A DNA stretch of 64,000 nt from Dioszegia crocea (lineage: Eukaryota; Basidiomycota; Tremellomycetes; Tremellales; Bulleribasidiaceae), in NCBI GenBank assembly GCA_001600615.1, contig BCKK01000007.1, positions 526,431 to 590,430 of the forward strand. The letters run 5' to 3'. The position numbers and the translations under genes were made by a program. Positions 61,524-64,000 of this stretch are shown here, piece after piece. Positions within the stretch are counted from its first letter, which is position 1. Every line of letters starts with the position of its first letter. Below the pieces are notes generated by a model. That model did no database searches. It worked only from the letters and a program-made list of their open reading frames with translations, and was not told where the DNA came from.

Positions 61524-63312
61524 TCAGACCTTCTTTCCGTCAATATTCCTCGCCGCTGCATCGCTCCTCCCATCCTGCCCAGAACGACGGATGTTCTTGA
61601 GGGTTACCGAGGCTGTCACAAGACAGCATGCCTTGCCACAGCGGCGCGATGCCGTCTTCATCGCCGATGACCTGACCAGTCTCTCGTAGGACGTATTCCG
61701 AAAAGCCGCCGTTACGCTGTACGACGCCCACAGACGGGTGTTGAGTGAGATGAGCCGATACCACTTGATGAGATCTGGATATCAACAATGTGGCTTCCCG
61801 GCTTTTCCGCAAAAGTGCTCACTCTGGTAAAAATAACTGGACATTCCCACTAAGGTGAGGTACCGAGGATGGCTGACCTAGCCACTCAGATTCCATGGCG
61901 ATCACAGACATGGATTGACCAGAAAGGCTGGCGTGAGCAAACTCATGACTTGCACATACCTCTGCAGTACACAACTGGACAGCACAACTCGCTCCGCCAC
62001 ACCCCGCACCTCATCCGCGCCATGGAATGCGCGCGACACACCGAGAGGAAAGTCGTTGGGATCTTTGGAACGCACTGTCGTGAGGATGGGCACCGGTGAC
62101 AGGAGATACGCTGTCCAGTCTGCGCGCAGACTCGATTGGAGTTCGCCCGTTTTCGATCTGTGGATGACTTCGCCTGTCGAACCTAGGCAGAGATACGTGT
62201 CGTTGTCGGTCTCGATCGACCAAATATCGCCGCCGAGTGATTTGCATGCGGTAATGACTGGCCACTTCGCGATGTCGGGAGAGAGTAAGCCCCGATTGCC
62301 AGCGGCGACGCTCCAAGCTTCGCCACCACCCATGTGAAGGGTGGTGTGGAGCCTGGAGATATAGAAACGAAGAGCGATGGTGAATGATTCTTCGGTACCG
62401 TTTAGGACAGGACCGAGCATAATGCGCGAGGAAGGGCGATCCAGTTCCGGTCGGAGCTGTCGAAGTATTTGGGTGCTGAAGTGATGGGAGAGGAAGGTGG
62501 CGTTGGACTGACCGTCGAGTCTGTGCGGAACGATCTGAGTTGAAGTCGACGAGGGGCTGACGGGTAGGGAGGTTGTGGCGGGGCGAGTGCGCGTCAGGAC
62601 GACGGCTGGCCGGGCCCGCTTAGTAACGGTCGTGGCTGTGGGCTTCTTAAGCTTCGGATTGGCTTTTGCCAACTTGTTCGCCTTCGGCGCGCTTGGCGAA
62701 CGCCCGCGTTTCGTCCCGACAGCTTTCCCAGCTGTGGTGAGGCTTGCGTCAGCGACCAGGGATGGTTCAGGTGGAGAGGATCGGTCGACGGGCGTGGGCA
62801 GTGAGTTTCGATCAAGCGCTGGGCGTGATGTAGTGGTAGGGTTCTTGGTAGACCCGGGGCGAACCGATTTGCCAGATATGCTGACGATCGACGCGGCAGG
62901 TAATCTGTCCACATCATGCTGGTTGACTTTGGGTGCTGAAGGTGGAGAATGGATGGCCGACGGATTGGGAATGGAAGGTGATTGCTGTATGGTATGGGAG
63001 GGGATTTGAGCCGGAGTGGTAGCGGTATGAGGAGCTTGCGCTGATAGAGGTACTGGGACGCGAACAGAGTGTGAAGAATCTTTTTTGAGAGAGGGTGGGG
63101 AGGTCTTGCTGCTGGGTATAGGCGGTAGGGTGGCATCGGTAGGTGAGAGCTTGGCGCTGTCTTGTAGCCTCGCAATCAATTGCGCCTTGTTCAGCTTGGA
63201 ATAGCCAGTGAGGCCGAGCTGAAGTGAGCATGGAGACTGATAATTGGCTCACCTGTTTGCATCTTGCTTTAAGATCTGGGAGCTTGAGTGATTGCAAGGT
63301 GACAGTGTCCAT
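61524..63312 (-). CDS. SAP-domain protein
   Basis: ATG 63312 (MDTVTLQSLKLPDLKARC). A SAP domain (LKLPDLKARCKQLGLTGYSK, then LNKAQLIARL) is completed across the first intron and suggests DNA or chromatin binding. A Ser/Pro/Lys-rich linker (TSPPSLKKDSSHSV, KRGRSPSAPKANKLAK) of about 200 residues precedes a folded domain (ATFLSHHFSTQILRQLRPEL, SFTIALRFYISRLHTTLHMG, GGDIWSIETDNDTYLCLG). The last exons were joined by choosing an acceptor near 61875 and an intron at about 61825-61780; this reading ends at 61524 with TYERL-like basic sequence. An alternative frame ends at 61540. About 540 residues. I do not recognise the C-terminal domain. Confidence 0.75.
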
Positions 63313-63346
63313 TATACATGCGATGTATGTTGGATCTGGAGGAGAA

Positions 63347-63445
63347 GAAGGAAGGAAGGAAGGAAGGAAGGAAGGAAGGAAGGAAGGAAGGAAGGAAGGA
63401 AGGAAGGAAGGAAGGAAGGAAGGAAGGAAGGAAGGAAGGAAGGAA
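63347..63445. repeat. (GAAG)n microsatellite
   Basis: An uninterrupted tetranucleotide tract of 99 bp, about 25 units, ends in an AAT transition at 63446. It sits 35-134 bp upstream of the SAP gene start (in its leader or promoter) and about 100 bp upstream of TAF2. Confidence 0.97.
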
Positions 63446-63548
63446 TGAGGAGTTAGGCCTCGGCCAACTGATAGGGACAAGCTGACGTAATATTACTGCC
63501 AACCGCTGACATCAATCATACTATAGTCACACCAAACCCATATATGAG

Positions 63549-64000
63549 ATGCTAGGCGGGAGTGAAGCGCTCAACTCGCTCAGAGGCTTCGAGGTGTAAG
63601 CACGCCCTCCCTTGCGCACCCGCTGATGGAAGGCAACATCAACGAGTGATTCTCGACATCGACTTCGACGCAAAGACTATAAATGTGTGCCATCGCTTGC
63701 GGAACAGGCTGATAGTCAGGCGTCTTGCTTTATAACCGCACTTCCTCTCAATCCGGCTCTGCGTACTATCTACCTCAACGCCAGCCCGGACCTCGACGTA
63801 CACAGAGTCTCACTGTCCTCCCCAACCACGACAAATCCCTTCTTCGATACTCCCGCAACATACACCTTATCAGACACCCTTTCCGCTGGTCCTGGACTAG
63901 ACGCTAGAGATCATCCAGCAATCAAACGAAAGGCTTGGGAGGCCCTTGATGAAGCCGACAACGGAGAGCTTGCCATATCGGTGTCTGGCGGCTGGATCAG
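63549..64000 (+). CDS. TAF2: TFIID subunit TAF2, 5' part
   Basis: ATG 63549 starts MLGGSEALNSLRGFEV. Two introns (donors GTAAGC after 63594 and GTGTGC near 63682) join QHQRVILDIDFDAKTIN to ASCFITALPLNPALRTI. This matches the start of the aminopeptidase-like domain of TAF2, where the segment HQRV-LDIDF is typical. Further along, HPAIKRKAWEALDEADNGE and LAISVSGGWI are as in other fungal TAF2. The rest of the roughly 1,200-residue protein lies beyond the right edge. It is divergent from the SAP gene. Confidence 0.85.

Noticed and set aside
61540..61812. Alternative last frame of the SAP-domain gene ending at 61540
   Set aside because: It cannot be joined in phase to the preceding exon; the frame ending at 61524 can.
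63224..63502. ORFs made of Lys/Glu/Gly or Leu/Pro/Ser repeats
   Set aside because: Direct translation of the (GAAG)n microsatellite in different frames.

Overview
The window looks like nuclear DNA of a basidiomycete fungus, most likely a tremellomycete yeast related to Cryptococcus, Kwoniella or Saitozyma. Protein-coding genes are cut by many very short GT-AG introns (commonly 28-50 nt) whose CTGAC/CTGAT branch motif lies a few bases before the acceptor. The gene set is purely eukaryotic (RFX factor, BRCA2 with BRC repeats, exportin-T, UPF3, PRP46, TAF2, NatC subunit). The genus is inference. All gene models were built by hand from exon reading frames, splice motifs and remembered family features; no search was run.

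Layout. 1-11.9 kb: an unknown coiled-coil protein cut by the left edge, a GNAT-like protein, two BTB-like paralogues (the second with an apparent frameshift), mitochondrial glutaryl-CoA dehydrogenase, the mitochondrial S-adenosylmethionine carrier, mitochondrial EF-Tu and a GCIP-family protein. 12.1-18.0 kb: a BRCA2/Brh2 homologue tail-to-tail with an RFX transcription factor. 18.9-29.2 kb: an unknown small protein, thioredoxin, malate dehydrogenase, adenylosuccinate lyase, splicing factor PRP46, NMD factor UPF3 and an NAD-dependent epimerase. 29.2-36.2 kb: a full-length ABCC transporter and a glutathione-transferase-like gene sharing a promoter with a CRE palindrome and an E-box. 36.2-50.0 kb: AFG1-like ATPase, a small mitochondrial-type protein, exportin-T, a LEA14-like membrane protein, NAA35/MAK10, tRNA dihydrouridine synthase DUS2 and an AGC-type protein kinase.

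50.0-58.8 kb is different: it holds no recognisable conserved gene. It contains a 581-bp element with 59-bp terminal inverted repeats and 9-bp flanking duplications, at least six copies of a short TATA-containing repeat (one a near-perfect palindrome), a 130-155 bp duplication, a 31-bp tandem duplication and several weak orphan gene candidates. It is the most likely place for something undescribed. 58.9-64.0 kb returns to compact genes: a small unknown protein, a BuGZ/ZNF207-like zinc-finger protein, mitochondrial ribosomal protein L6, a SAP-domain protein with a (GAAG)n tract upstream, and the 5' end of TAF2.

Genes alternate strand strongly. Many convergent pairs have stop codons only 12-40 bp apart, so 3' UTRs must overlap. 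Functional themes are mitochondrial (GCDH, SAM carrier, EF-Tu, uL6m, AFG1), RNA processing (PRP46, UPF3, exportin-T, DUS2) and genome maintenance (BRCA2, RFX, BuGZ), with no sign of a functional gene cluster apart from the divergent ABC transporter/GST pair.
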